A stretch of DNA of 5,351 bases from Verrucomicrobiota bacterium (GTDB taxonomy: Bacteria; Verrucomicrobiota; Verrucomicrobiia; Chthoniobacterales; UBA10450): the NCBI GenBank assembly GCA_003219395.1, contig QHOR01000270.1:1-5351 (forward strand). The letters run 5' to 3'. Positions within the stretch are counted from its first letter, which is position 1, and each line of letters begins with the position of its first letter. Positions 5,089 through 5,351 of the stretch are shown here, piece after piece. The notes under the pieces are model-generated. The model had not been told where the DNA came from. It did no database searches and saw nothing but the letters and a program-made list of their open reading frames with translations. Both the position numbers and the translations under genes were made by a program.

Positions 5089-5351
5089 TCAAACTGCTTC
5101 GAGAGAAAAACATCGCGCATATCCACGCGACGAGTTCTCCTGCCCTCGTCGGCGCGCTCATGCTAAAGAAACTTCTGAACGTTACCGTGAGCGCCACGAT
5201 CGAAGCGCGACCGGCGTTACCGCGAGAGTGGATCCAGAATGCGTTACCACAGTGTGCTGGCGGTCGTGTAAGAGATCGAAAACTAGTCCGCGGAGGTTCC
5301 TTTCTTGTTGATAAGACAACATTCCGTTCGGCTTCACAGCAGGCGCTTGGA
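4938..5351 (+). pseudogene. Continuation of the second GT-B-like domain in the -1 frame, open to the window edge
   Basis: Codons starting at multiples of three are open from before 4923 to the last base. From 4938 they encode protein-like sequence: 'LEFLPDPMVIEAEWRANP', then 'FALVLIKLLREKNIAHIHAT', 'SPALVGALMLKKLLNVTVSA' and 'ARPALPREWIQNAL'. The 'IAHIHA...ALVGALMLKKL...VTVSAT' run parallels 'VNHVHVHFAN...TAIFLKEISGIPFSVTAHG' of the first domain, showing an N-terminal GT-B half. It follows directly from the domain that begins in the upstream frame at residue 422 (base 4810), so the two parts belong to one gene with one base missing between about 4918 and 4944. The usual Ala-His-Gly acceptor motif is absent here ('SATIEARPALP' instead), so this domain may be inactive or changed in function. 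Its C-terminal, donor-binding half would lie beyond the window. Alternatives are a real disrupted gene, an assembly error, or programmed frameshifting. Confidence 0.72.

Noticed and set aside
4131..5197. Long minus-strand ORFs opposite the GT4 gene
   Set aside because: They are low-complexity, Ser/Arg/Pro-rich mirror frames of a well-supported GT4 enzyme.
4904..5311. A plus-strand ORF of 135 codons overlapping the GT tail
   Set aside because: Its product is Arg/Ser/Thr-rich and without family features, while the -1 frame over the same bases gives clear GT-like sequence. It is a shadow.

Overview
The window holds a piece of a bacterial cell-surface glycan or exopolysaccharide region, probably from an environmental, metagenome-type assembly. 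Base composition is moderate and the proteins are ordinary bacterial types. No marker fixes the phylum. The mix of an NHL propeller protein, a polyprenyl-phosphate type GT2, a UbiG-like methyltransferase and colanic-acid-like GT4 enzymes, with no clear Shine-Dalgarno sequence before any start, would fit a soil Verrucomicrobia- or Acidobacteria-like organism. That placement is a guess from general knowledge. No RNA gene, CRISPR array, transposase or complete mobile element was found.

Layout. (1) Positions 2-601, plus strand: the C-terminal part of an NHL-repeat beta-propeller, entering from the left and interrupted by an in-frame TGA at 155-157 with the same repeat pattern on both sides. (2) Positions 602-911: a 310-base convergent spacer with small hairpins and no convincing gene. 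(3) Positions 912-1667 and 1709-2797, both minus strand: a two-gene unit, GT2 first and then a class I SAM methyltransferase, 41 bases apart. (4) Positions 2798-3005: a 208-base divergent spacer that must hold start signals for both directions, plus a doubtful 37-codon ORF. (5) Positions 3006-3458, plus strand: a Dabb (dimeric alpha/beta barrel) domain protein. (6) Position 3547 to the right edge, plus strand: a GT-B fold GT4 glycosyltransferase fused in frame through an Ala-rich linker to the start of a second GT-B-like domain. That second domain leaves the reading frame near 4918-4944 and continues in the -1 frame, open to the end of the window.

How they may work together (inference). The GT2 would load a sugar onto a lipid carrier at the inner membrane. 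The methyltransferase may modify a glycan or lipid intermediate. The GT4 would add a sugar from the cytoplasmic side. The Dabb and NHL proteins have no assigned role here.

The most notable points are the two broken reading frames in a short window (nonsense codon in the NHL gene, -1 shift in the tandem GT) and the fused second GT domain, which lacks the usual AHG acceptor motif. Either both genes are decaying or the assembly has single-base errors. I see no convincing evidence for a novel defence, mobile or regulatory system.
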